Shown here piece after piece: positions 52,667-60,856 of a stretch of 64,000 bases of DNA. Numbering within the stretch: position 1 is the stretch's first letter; each line of letters begins with the position of its first letter. Made by a program: the position numbers and the translations under genes. The notes under the pieces were generated by a model. The model did not search any database and was not told the origin of the DNA. It worked only from the letters and a program-made list of their open reading frames with translations. Source of the stretch: Tropicibacter sp. R16_0 (GTDB lineage: Bacteria > Pseudomonadota > Alphaproteobacteria > Rhodobacterales > Rhodobacteraceae); assembly GCF_017743935.1 (NCBI RefSeq), contig NZ_JAGHRE010000003.1, positions 1 through 64,000 of the forward strand. The letters run 5' to 3'.

Positions 52667-52860
52667 GTCGGGGCAAGCCTTTCATTATTAATGGATTTAC
52701 GGGTGCATTGCCCTAAACTCTACAAGCGGAAGAGATGGCCGACTGTGCAAAAAGTGCAATTTTTATATGTGTTTTGGGTATGGTGCGGCTGCGCCGGGGG
52801 CGGAACCAATGCCCTGTGAGCAGACAGAGAGACGGTTGGTGGAACGCAGTTTCTGAAGGG

Positions 52861-53823
52861 ATGGGGAAGATGCCGGGGATTGACCAGTACAGCATTGATC
52901 TGGCGGACAATGACACGCTTGAACAATTCTATGCCGAGCAGACCAACACCGAAACGCATTTTCTGCAGCTGTCCACCGGGGCCGCGATCCTGAACGCGCG
53001 ATGCCTGGATTTGCATGACATTCGTGTGGTTGAGGTGCAGGGAGACGGCAAACACCTGTGGCACGACAAGATGCTGTCAGATGAGTGGCGTCTTGCAATC
53101 CTGACCCAGGCCGAGGGCGGATCGCAGATGGGCCGGACCGAGCTTTCCCCCACCGTCGCGCATCTGCTTAGACCCGGAGAAGAAGCCCCGCTGCTGACAA
53201 ACGGGGCCTATGCAACATTAGAGCTGATCTTTGCCGAAACGCTGCCCGATGAAATGGGCTGGGCGTGTTTACCCGGAAATCTGGCTGAAATCGATGATGG
53301 TGTGGTCCATGCGTTGCTTCACGCTTCACGCGTTGCGTTTTCGACCGCAGGGTGCCACGCCGGGGATCCGGTTGCGATCACTCATTGGCGTGCCGTTTTT
53401 CTGGACCTGCTGGAGATGGCATTGATGCCGTGGTTGGTCGACGAGACCCCCAAGGGCAGCAGCGCTATGTCCGCAACGCATTCCGACGTGATCCTGAAAG
53501 CACGGCGCTTGCTGTTGAACAGCGACGCCGAGCAAGTCCCGGACGTCGAAGCCTTGGCATCGAACATCGGGGTGTCGCGCCGACGGGTGTTTCAGGCATT
53601 CAGATCCGAGCTTGGGATCGGTCCGCGCAAATTCCGCGAGATGGTTCGCCTGAATGCCCTGAGATCACAACTGTTGCAAGAAACGCCCGAGACGGCATCG
53701 GTGACGTTGCTTGCCAACGAACATGGGTTCTCGGAACTGGGAAGGCTTGCTGGAACCTATCGCCGAACCTTTGGAGAATTGCCGAGCGAGACCTTGCGGC
53801 GCAGCTATCTGAGCGAGGTCTAG
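52861..53823 (+). CDS. AraC-family transcriptional regulator, copy 1
   Basis: The roughly 320-residue protein has a sensor domain and a C-terminal AraC HTH (VEALASNIGVSRRRVFQAFR, then HGFSELGRLAGTYRRTFGE). I take the ATG at 52861; ATGs at 52870 and 52735 are also in frame. It is divergent from ureohydrolase copy 1 and resembles the AraC gene at 53820 in layout and HTH sequence. The two AraC genes converge with a four-base overlap of stop codons. Confidence 0.87.
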   Translation: MGKMPGIDQYSIDLADNDTLEQFYAEQTNTETHFLQLSTGAAILNARCLDLHDIRVVEVQGDGKHLWHDKMLSDEWRLAILTQAEGGSQMGRTELSPTVAHLLRPGEEAPLLTNGAYATLELIFAETLPDEMGWACLPGNLAEIDDGVVHALLHASRVAFSTAGCHAGDPVAITHWRAVFLDLLEMALMPWLVDETPKGSSAMSATHSDVILKARRLLLNSDAEQVPDVEALASNIGVSRRRVFQAFRSELGIGPRKFREMVRLNALRSQLLQETPETASVTLLANEHGFSELGRLAGTYRRTFGELPSETLRRSYLSEV

Positions 53824-54749
53824 TTGCGCAGGGTTTCGTGCGGGTATTCGCCGAACTGCTTGCGGTATTTTCCCGACAGCCGCCCAAGATCACTGAACCC
53901 AAGATCAGTGGCGAGCTGAGTGACCGTTGTGTCGCCCGAACTGGCGGTTTGCAACATTTGCCTCAACTGCTGCAACCGCAGCAGTTCCTGGTAGCGCCTT
54001 GGGGTAAGACCAATTGATTTCCGCAAGGCGTAAAACAGGGTTCGGCGCGACACGCCCAGTCGAACCGCCATTGCATCGACATCAACATCGGCAGCCTCGG
54101 GATGCAGCAACAGGTCATCCAGTTTCTGCAAAACCCGGTATGCGGAACTGCCATTGTCGATGAACTGTGCGATATCGGGCTCGTCGTCCAACCAGGGTTC
54201 CAGAGCCAATTCAAGCGCATCAAGCACGGAAGCTTTCAATACAGCAAGCCCGGCATCCGTCAGAGGTTGGCTGCTGACAGCCAGAGTGGCCTGCCGACAG
54301 ACCCGTTCCAGTTGTTGAAGGAGCGGCAAAGGGCGCTTGCTCAGCGGCGTGCCAGACAGCTGCCAACCCAGTTCCTTTGCGGTCTCCTCTGACACGCCGA
54401 TTTCCAGCGTCACGACCGGACCGAGGAAGACATAATCCATTTCCTGCCCAGGCAGAAACAGCATTGCGTCCTCGGGCGTCAGCTCGTGTCCCAATGACAC
54501 GGCGCCCCTTTCGGCGCTCACCAGAAAACCGAAATGAACCCGCCCGTCGTCGGACATCTGATCCAACCAGCGACAATGCGATATCCCTTGTGCCCAGAGC
54601 AAGGTAACCCCGTCCAGATCAACCACATCATATTCGAGATCCGCCGGTCCGGCAGAGAACTGCGTGTAGCCGGGAATCATGCCAGTCGCATCAAACAGGA
54701 ATTCGCTGATCTCGTCCGAAGTATTCAACAAAAAGCGTTGGCGTATCAT
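53820..54749 (-). CDS. AraC-family transcriptional regulator, copy 2
   Basis: The 309-residue protein ends in an AraC domain (VDAMAVRLGVSRRTLFYALR, then LGFSDLGRLSGKYRKQFGEY) closely parallel to copy 1. The ATG at 54749 (MIRQRFLLN) is preferred to one at 54791. It is divergent from ureohydrolase copy 2, its likely target. Confidence 0.87.
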   Translation of the reverse strand: MIRQRFLLNTSDEISEFLFDATGMIPGYTQFSAGPADLEYDVVDLDGVTLLWAQGISHCRWLDQMSDDGRVHFGFLVSAERGAVSLGHELTPEDAMLFLPGQEMDYVFLGPVVTLEIGVSEETAKELGWQLSGTPLSKRPLPLLQQLERVCRQATLAVSSQPLTDAGLAVLKASVLDALELALEPWLDDEPDIAQFIDNGSSAYRVLQKLDDLLLHPEAADVDVDAMAVRLGVSRRTLFYALRKSIGLTPRRYQELLRLQQLRQMLQTASSGDTTVTQLATDLGFSDLGRLSGKYRKQFGEYPHETLRN

Positions 54750-54899
54750 GGTGATAGTTTGGTTTGAGCGACAAACGCCTGACAACCGCATTTTTCACTG
54801 CTTCTATGGCTGATTTGCACAAATTACGTAGCGAGGGCATGGCGGCTCTTGCACCATGAAGCTGATTTTTTGGTGTTTTTCACATGGGAAGGTTCGAAG

Positions 54900-56171
54900 A
54901 TGAAAGTATCAGCACTCTTGGGTGTCACGACTCTGATCGTCTCACTTGGCGCATTTTCAACCCAAGCGTCGGCGCAGATGCTCAAAGACATCGTTGATGC
55001 CGCGCCAAAAGAAGACCCGGCGCCGATGCCGCACATCAATCAAGATGATCCGAGCCAGATGAACATCAAACAGGACAAGTCCACCAACATCTGGCGCGAC
55101 TTGCGCGAAGGAACAGGAAGCCGCGGAGAGGCGGGACCAATTGATATCCAACGCTATCAGTTGCAGATGGAGCCCGTTGGCATTCAAACCTTCTTCAAAC
55201 TGCCCGTAGCCTTGCGTCCAGAAGACCTCGTCGCAGGCGAGGTGGACGTGGCTATTTTCGGCGCCCCGACCGGTGCGCTGCCGCATTCGGCGGGCAACAT
55301 GTGGGCCCCGGCCGAGGTTCGCACCACGCGGGACTATGGCGGATATGGCGATCCCAAATTTCCCCTGAGCTGGGTTGAATATGAAACGCTGCTGGCGCCG
55401 TTCACCGTCCTCAATGCCGTCGACTATGGCGACGCAGGCATGAATGCCTACAACCAGTCCCACACGCTCGAAGAAATTCGCAGGATGACGCGCGAGATCG
55501 CCTCGGTCGGTGCCATTCCGTTCATTGTGGGCGGCGATCATTCCGTGCCGAACGGGACATATCGTGGGATCGTCGATGTCTATGGGCGCAACAACGTGGC
55601 CTTTGTCCATTTTGATGTTCACCTGGACCGAGGCCAAGGCAAGTTCGGGGCCTACTACCACTCAGGCAGCTTCATGACGATGGCCGTCGAAGAGGGCCTG
55701 GTCGATGGCAGCAACGTGATCCAATACGGTATGGCGACCCCGGTTTTTGGCGAGGGAGATTGGGATCAAGTTCTTGCCGAGGGTGGGAAGGTATATCACA
55801 TCCACGAAATTCGTCGTGACGGCGTCGAGGAAACCTTCGACAAGATATACGAGGACCTCAAGGATATCGACCTTGTCTATGTCTCGTTCGACATCGACAC
55901 CTTTGACATGAGCTATGCGCCCGGCACTGGGTCGTCATCACCGATCGGGTCGCACCCCGAAGATCTGTTCCCGATGTTGCGTCAGTTTGCGGCCACCAAG
56001 ACGATCGTTGGCGTTGATTTTGTCGAGTTCAATCCCTTCTATGACAACAAAGGGCAGCAAACCGCGCGACTGGTTCGCCGCACGATGTTCCAGTTCCTGA
56101 CTGGGATTGCGATGAAAAAGGCGGGTATGGAACCTGATTTCGTTCATCCCAGGATCTCCGGGAAACCTTGA
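54900..56171 (+). CDS. Exported ureohydrolase (agmatinase/arginase family), copy 2
   Basis: The 423-residue protein has a signal peptide (MKVSALLGVTTLIVSLGAFS, then TQASA) and complete metal ligands: His about 214 in VGGDHSVPNG, FDVHLDRGQ, and SFDIDTFDMSYAPGTG, where Met replaces the common Pro after the last Asp. It shares layout and several segments (RGEAGPIDIQRY versus KREAGPIDLQRY) with copy 1 but is clearly diverged, so a different substrate is likely. It has no PPIase/HupE partner of its own. AAGGTTCGAAG precedes the start. Confidence 0.85.
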   Translation: MKVSALLGVTTLIVSLGAFSTQASAQMLKDIVDAAPKEDPAPMPHINQDDPSQMNIKQDKSTNIWRDLREGTGSRGEAGPIDIQRYQLQMEPVGIQTFFKLPVALRPEDLVAGEVDVAIFGAPTGALPHSAGNMWAPAEVRTTRDYGGYGDPKFPLSWVEYETLLAPFTVLNAVDYGDAGMNAYNQSHTLEEIRRMTREIASVGAIPFIVGGDHSVPNGTYRGIVDVYGRNNVAFVHFDVHLDRGQGKFGAYYHSGSFMTMAVEEGLVDGSNVIQYGMATPVFGEGDWDQVLAEGGKVYHIHEIRRDGVEETFDKIYEDLKDIDLVYVSFDIDTFDMSYAPGTGSSSPIGSHPEDLFPMLRQFAATKTIVGVDFVEFNPFYDNKGQQTARLVRRTMFQFLTGIAMKKAGMEPDFVHPRISGKP

Positions 56172-56523
56172 CAAATAAGGCGTTTGCGCCCTGTGGATGA
56201 CGCAATTGGTTCCGACGCTCATGAGACCTTGGAGGAGCAGCCTTGATAGAGTTGGCTGTCACCTCGCATTCGTTCGACACACAATGACTGCCACGGACGA
56301 TTTGTGGTGCGAAAGTAGCAGACGTTCTTGCGACTTCAAAAGTACGCATCCTGCGCTTCGCTGCCACCCTTAAACGAAGCATATGAGCTGGTCGGCTCCA
56401 AACGACCTTCGCCGAAGGATTTGGTCGAAAGAAACGGCGCAAGTGGTCGCAAATTTTCCAATTGTCGCGGCGATGGCAGCTGTCGTCTGTAGTTAGTCAT
56501 TGGGAATCACTGCCGCATTTGGA
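56172..56523. other. Intergenic stretch without a recognised feature
   Basis: The 352 bp between the ureohydrolase and the DUF3883 gene show no credible ORF. A minus-strand frame across it has shadow-like composition. No terminator with a T-run was identified. Confidence 0.4.
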
Positions 56524-57354
56524 TCAATGGAAGTTCGCTTGGAAGCTTGTGGCTGTCAGTTCGACATGAGTATCTAAGGGAGGGTGTAGTTCAAACGCCC
56601 TTGGTTCCCGCGAAAAATTCCAGAGCCTAAAAAGAGTCCAGCAGTCGCGGTTCATCTCTGCAACCGTCAATTCGTTTCTGGAAACATGAAACGGAGTGCG
56701 TTCCCACCCGTTTGTTGTTTTTACTTCAATCAGTCGGCTGTTACCTTCGGGGGTAAAGCTCGCAATGTCATATCCCGCGCCATCACCGTCTTCTTGGCTG
56801 ACCCATCGCACCTTCCGGGCAAGGTCGTGTCGACCAGCACTGGTTAGAATGGCGCGTTCATGATGTAGAACGCGCTCTTCTCCAGCCTTGCCCAGAGATC
56901 TGTTCCTCTCATCCCTGCCTGCAACGTCGAATTTGCGGGCCACGGCCTGCATTTGCTCCAACTCATTTGGGGGCGGCGTGTTCTGCATGGTCGGCGGAGT
57001 GCCGATCCAAATGGCGCCGGGGGCTTCCGACGCTGCGAAGGAAACGGAAGGCTTTTCGGAGATCCATTCGCCACGGTGATGGAGGTGTCGGGCAACGGCA
57101 TCCACCAAAGACATTTGGAAATTGAAGGCAGGTTTGTAGCCGTTGATCCAGGTTTCTCCAAGTCCCTTGAGCACAGCCGAGATGTTCTGGTGCTTGAACT
57201 CAATCGACCCTTTGGATCGACCAATCAGTTCCTGCAAGGCACGGTTGTGGGCTGCCTTATTGTATCGTCTACCTGCCAACTCATCAGAAAGCATCGAAAA
57301 ATAGTCTGTCACGATGGCGTCGTTTTCGAAGTCTGACCATTTCTCACTGTTCAT
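56524..57354 (-). CDS. DUF3883 domain protein, possible PD-(D/E)XK nuclease fold
   Basis: The 276-residue protein ends in a DUF3883 domain: GAGYDIASFTPEGNSRLIEV followed by KTT gives a D-...-E-x-K pattern seen in restriction-like nuclease folds. The first 150 residues contain a segment common in restriction-associated proteins (LIGRSKGSIEFKHQNISAVL, the last part with KGLGETWINGYKP). It is probably nucleic-acid related, but no partner gene is adjacent. It lies just outside the tRNA-Cys fragment. Confidence 0.75.
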   Translation of the reverse strand: MNSEKWSDFENDAIVTDYFSMLSDELAGRRYNKAAHNRALQELIGRSKGSIEFKHQNISAVLKGLGETWINGYKPAFNFQMSLVDAVARHLHHRGEWISEKPSVSFAASEAPGAIWIGTPPTMQNTPPPNELEQMQAVARKFDVAGRDERNRSLGKAGEERVLHHERAILTSAGRHDLARKVRWVSQEDGDGAGYDIASFTPEGNSRLIEVKTTNGWERTPFHVSRNELTVAEMNRDCWTLFRLWNFSREPRAFELHPPLDTHVELTATSFQANFH

Positions 57355-57480
57355 GGTGCCAGGCTATGTGAACCGGATTCTGATGTCACGCGCGCAAAGT
57401 TAATCGGCTGGGCGCGTAAACTGGTTGTATACCAAGTCACTCAAATCCGTGCGGATATGGGGTAAGTCATTGGAAATACT

Positions 57481-57527
57481 TGGAGGCGAGTACCGGAATC
57501 GAACCGGTGTACACGGATTTGCAATCC
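57481..57527 (-). repeat. 3' fragment of tRNA-Cys (attachment-site remnant)
   Basis: On the minus strand the sequence runs from the anticodon loop TTGCAAA (anticodon GCA) through the variable and T arms (GGTTCGAATCC) to the 3' CTCGCCTCCA. This is the 3' half of a tRNA-Cys with discriminator T and encoded CCA. Upstream of GGA in the anticodon stem the pairing fails and no D arm or 5' acceptor exists, so it is not a working tRNA. It looks like the duplicated end left by integration into a tRNA-Cys gene lying to the right, outside the window. Confidence 0.78.
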
Positions 57528-57556
57528 TGAAGGAACGGAAGCGAAAACAACAGCTT

Positions 57557-57576
57557 AGGGGTGCAAAGCACCCCCT
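57557..57576. promoter_or_regulatory. Hairpin 1 in the leader of the HTH gene
   Basis: AGGGGTGC-AAA-GCACCCCCT forms an eight-pair stem with a three-base loop, about 200 bases before the HTH gene. Confidence 0.5.
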
Positions 57577-57637
57577 GACAAAAAGTGAACAAAAAGCGAA
57601 AGTTTCAAAGCCCAATTCGCCGGTTCAAAACGAAAAA

Positions 57638-57671
57638 GGCCCCGTCACAGCGGTAACTGTGAACCGGGGCC
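57638..57671. promoter_or_regulatory. Hairpin 2 in the leader of the HTH gene
   Basis: GGCCCCG-TCACAG and CTGTGA-..-CGGGGCC pair almost completely around CGGTAA, a long GC stem with one small bulge. It is followed by AATTAG rather than a U-run, so it could be an attenuator, a replication signal or a weak terminator. Apart from the two hairpins and the tRNA fragment, 57355-57777 shows no gene. Confidence 0.5.
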
Positions 57672-57777
57672 AATTAGAAAAAGCCTGTCAGCTTTCGAAA
57701 GACATTAGCACGGGCCAGTGCTGCACCGCAAATGCTCAGTCGGCTTTTTCGTGGCCTCTGACCGGTGAGATAGTCCA

Positions 57778-58641
57778 ATGAGCTGGCGCATCGCAAATGA
57801 ATGCGCAGAGCGCCGCTTTGGCAGCGCCGCGCGCAAGCAGATCGTCATGTTCCTGGCAGACAAGGCGAGCGATGACGGCTCGGGCATCTGGTGCTCCAAG
57901 GGGACGATCCAACGCCATACGGAGCTGAGCGAGAGCACGGTTAAGCGCACCATTATCGACTTCCTGCGCGAAGGCATTTTGATCGAGACAGGGCGGCGGC
58001 ACTGTAAGAACGGCTACACCGTCATTTACCGCATCGTTCTGGTGCGCGTGGCCGCGCTCGAACGTATGGCTGAACCAGACATTGAGACGGGGGTCACTGT
58101 GAACCCCGTCCAGCCTGAACACGGTACGGGGTCCACGGTGAACGGGGTACGGGGTTCACGGTGGACCCCAAACCATCCTAAAACTACCCATAAACCACCT
58201 ACGCGCAAGCGCGAGGCGGCGGAGGAGGTGGAAGATCTTGAAGCTGAGAAGATCTTGGCGATTTACCCCGAGGACAGGATCCGAGACCGGCGAACTACTC
58301 TGCGCCTGATCTCAGCGGTTGTGAGAGCTGGAGTGAAGCCCGACGACCTACGGCAGGCAGTCAAAGCCTATGCGAAGGAAAGCGAGGGCTACACGCGCAG
58401 CAAGGTTTGTTTCTCGGACAATTGGTTCAAGATGCGCCGATGGGAGAAGGGCGTTGCCCAGATACAGGTGGATCGTGAGAAAGCGCGAGAGGCCGAAGCC
58501 AAAGGGCGTGCCAGCCTCGCCGAGTGGATTCACGAGCGCCATCCCCTGTGCCGCCATATTACCACTAGGCAGCTTAAGGATTTGATTGCGTCAAAGCTGG
58601 TGACGCCTGAACAGGTGCGCGCTGCAGGGCTGCAGGCGTGA
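57778..58641 (+). CDS. Helix-turn-helix, phage/plasmid replication-type protein
   Basis: The 287-residue protein has an N-terminal winged helix: AARKQIVMFLADKASDDGSG, IWCSKGTIQRHTELSESTVK, then RTIIDFLREGIL. This matches the HTH found in replication initiation proteins of phages and plasmids. A charged linker (about 130-165) and a helical C-terminal domain follow. It probably binds an origin or acts as a regulator within the element. The start ATG at 57778 lies 106 bases after hairpin 2. Confidence 0.7.
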   Translation: MSWRIANECAERRFGSAARKQIVMFLADKASDDGSGIWCSKGTIQRHTELSESTVKRTIIDFLREGILIETGRRHCKNGYTVIYRIVLVRVAALERMAEPDIETGVTVNPVQPEHGTGSTVNGVRGSRWTPNHPKTTHKPPTRKREAAEEVEDLEAEKILAIYPEDRIRDRRTTLRLISAVVRAGVKPDDLRQAVKAYAKESEGYTRSKVCFSDNWFKMRRWEKGVAQIQVDREKAREAEAKGRASLAEWIHERHPLCRHITTRQLKDLIASKLVTPEQVRAAGLQA

Positions 58642-58655
58642 GTGCATCTCGCATA

Positions 58656-58725
58656 TTACGCTGTGGCGTAAAATTTAAATATTTACGTTGCAGCGCAATT
58701 TGCTTTGATTTACGCTGCGGCGTAA
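58656..58725. promoter_or_regulatory. Three evenly spaced hip operators
   Basis: Three palindromic 16-mers of the form TTACGCtGyrGCGtAA occur at 58656-58671, 58683-58698 and 58710-58725, each start 27 bases from the next. The middle copy is imperfect (TTACGTTGCAGCGCAA). They lie just upstream of hipB, whose AAGGAG begins at the edge of the third site. By analogy with HipB autoregulation they are its binding sites; that is inferred. Confidence 0.78.
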
Positions 58726-58738
58726 AAGGAGCCAAATC

Positions 58739-58984
58739 ATGGACCTCACAGCACGAACGGCCGAGCAGATCGGCGAGGCACTCCGCCGGACGCGCAAAGC
58801 GCGCGGCTGGACCCAGAGCGATATCAGCGCGCGTACGAATTTGCGCGTCGCGACGATTTCGTCGCTCGAGAATGGCGATGCGGGAACTAAGCTTGCCACT
58901 GTGCTCGCTGTCATGGCTGCACTTGGGCTTGAGTTCCGATTGGTTGAGCGCGGTGGTTCGCTTGAGATCGAGGATATCTTCTGA
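58739..58984 (+). CDS. hipB: HipB-type antitoxin (XRE helix-turn-helix)
   Basis: The 81-residue protein is one XRE HTH domain (QIGEALRRTRKARGWTQSDI, then SARTNLRVATISSLENGD) with a short C-terminal tail. It should neutralise HipA and repress the operon by binding the three upstream palindromes. AAGGAG sits 8 bases before the ATG at 58739. The stop overlaps the hipA start (TGATG). Confidence 0.9.
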   Translation: MDLTARTAEQIGEALRRTRKARGWTQSDISARTNLRVATISSLENGDAGTKLATVLAVMAALGLEFRLVERGGSLEIEDIF

Positions 58985-60276
58985 TGGCGAAACGCGGGCG
59001 TAGTGGCACGATGCAGGTGCTTCTGAATGGAAGGCTGGTGGGGGCTTTGCGTCTTGCAGGCTCAGGCGCAATCAGCTTCACCTATGATCCGGACTGGCTG
59101 TCGTGGGAACACGCCATGCCCATCTCGTTGTCACTGCCTTTGCGCGAAGAGGCGCACCAAGGTGGCCCTGTCATTGCCTACCTGGAAAACCTGCTGCCGG
59201 ACAATCAGGCGATACGTGAGCGGGTTGCCGCTCGGGTGCGCGCAGGCGGTACGGATGCGTGGCACATGCTCGAGAAGATTGGTCGCGATTGCGTGGGAGC
59301 CTTGCAGTTCGTCTCGGGTGAGGTCCCCGAGGTTGGCCCACTCGAGGGAGAGCCCGTATCTGAGGCTCAGATTGGGGATATGCTGCGCAACCTCGCAAGT
59401 GCACCGCTTGGCTTGGATGAGGAAGACGACTTCCGCATTTCCATTGCCGGGGCGCAGGAGAAAACGGCGTTGTTGCGCCACGAGGGCGTGTGGATCCGGC
59501 CATCGGGGCTCACCCCAACAACCCATATCCTCAAGACCCAGCTAGGTGTTCTTCCTGCAGGGGTCGACTTGTCCGACAGCGTCGAAAACGAGTTTCTATG
59601 CATGAGCTTCTGCCGCGCCATGGGGATGGAGGTGGCTGAGGTCGAGATTGCCGACTTCGAAGACGTGCGAAGCCTTGTCGTGACGCGGTTTGATCGGCGC
59701 TGGACCAAGGATGGCCGCTTGATCCGCCTCCCGCAGGAAGATTTTTGTCAGGCGCTCTCGGTCCCACCCAGCCAGAAATACCAAATGGATGGTGGGCCGG
59801 GGATCACTGAAGGGATCGGGTTGCTAGCGGGCAGCGACGACCCCGAAGCAGATCAGTGCGCCTTCTTCCGTGCGCAGGTGCTGTTTTGGCTGTTGGGAGC
59901 GACGGACGGGCATGCTAAGAATTTCAGCATTGCATTGCGTCCCCGTGGTTTCCGCATGACTCCACTCTATGATGTGCTGAGCGCCCAGAAAGCTGTGGAT
60001 GATGGTCAAATTCGCCAGAACCGGATGCGTCTTGCGATGGCGGTCGACGGGCACTACCGGATCAACGAGGTGGTGCCGCGTCATTTCCTGCAGGCTGCGA
60101 AGGCTGCTGGCTTTGGTGTGACGCTGGCGGAAGAAATTGTGTCGGATATCGCGGCGGAGCTCGAACCCGCATTGGACAAGACATTCGCAGACTTGCCGGA
60201 AGGGTTTCCTCAGCCACTGGCAGAAGCCATTGCTGCTGGCGTGCGACGTCAGGCTACTGCCTTTCATGCCGTATGA
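58984..60276 (+). CDS. hipA: HipA-type serine/threonine kinase toxin
   Basis: The 430-residue protein has the HipA couple and kinase domains. Signatures are SLPLREEAHQGG and YLENLLPDN in the N-terminal domain, SIAGAQEKTALL (ATP loop), THILKTQ, ENEFLCMSFCRAMGM, and LLGATDGHAKNFSI with the catalytic and metal residues. It appears intact. E. coli HipA phosphorylates glutamyl-tRNA synthetase and stops translation; the target here is unknown. It is coupled to hipB. Confidence 0.92.
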   Translation: MAKRGRSGTMQVLLNGRLVGALRLAGSGAISFTYDPDWLSWEHAMPISLSLPLREEAHQGGPVIAYLENLLPDNQAIRERVAARVRAGGTDAWHMLEKIGRDCVGALQFVSGEVPEVGPLEGEPVSEAQIGDMLRNLASAPLGLDEEDDFRISIAGAQEKTALLRHEGVWIRPSGLTPTTHILKTQLGVLPAGVDLSDSVENEFLCMSFCRAMGMEVAEVEIADFEDVRSLVVTRFDRRWTKDGRLIRLPQEDFCQALSVPPSQKYQMDGGPGITEGIGLLAGSDDPEADQCAFFRAQVLFWLLGATDGHAKNFSIALRPRGFRMTPLYDVLSAQKAVDDGQIRQNRMRLAMAVDGHYRINEVVPRHFLQAAKAAGFGVTLAEEIVSDIAAELEPALDKTFADLPEGFPQPLAEAIAAGVRRQATAFHAV

Positions 60277-60856
60277 TCTGCAGATCGAATTTTCGATTTA
60301 TGATGGGTAGACCATCTTGCATGAAGCTGCCGCAGCCTTCAAAAAAGGAAACGATAAAAAGTGGTTTTTGTGTGCCGAGATTTGCCCTTAGCTGCTTTCT
60401 GAAAGCAGACATTGACGCAATACAATCGCTGACGTTCAGCCTCGTGAGAACTTCCTAGGGTTATCTTCGTTGTGCCTAGTGTCTTTTACCACTCAGCTTT
60501 CCAACTTCGTCGAAGTAACCAGATAAATCACAGTCTGCTGCTTTCGCAGTGAGACTGCTGTAACCGTGAAAAATCGTTTGTGTCTATATGGTTTCGCGAC
60601 TCAAATTGCATTGTTTCATGCCGTCGTGTCCCTACGTTGCAAAAATAGTGGACCACACTCTTCACCATGCTTGTTTCAAGCGGTAACTGGGATGCTGTGG
60701 TGCTTTCAGCACAGAAGTGATGAAGGGTATCTTTGGCAACGCAACTGTGGGCAGAAGCCGTTGCCAATTCATTCGCTGGAAGCAGGGCGCTTTGCGTGCA
60801 TCTCAACCTATGGTACGATGCAGGTAGATATAGTATCCTTATTTGAAGGCTTCCGC
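60277..60856. other. Stretch without a confident gene before the exported unknown
   Basis: The 580 bp include an in-frame upstream extension of the next gene (from 60566), whose composition is not protein-like and which would bury the signal peptide. I treat it as non-coding. No RNA gene or terminator was identified. Confidence 0.45.

Noticed and set aside
60566-60856. N-terminal extension of the exported unknown
   Set aside because: It would place a signal peptide about 100 residues inside the protein; the ATG at 60857 with GAAGG is far more plausible.
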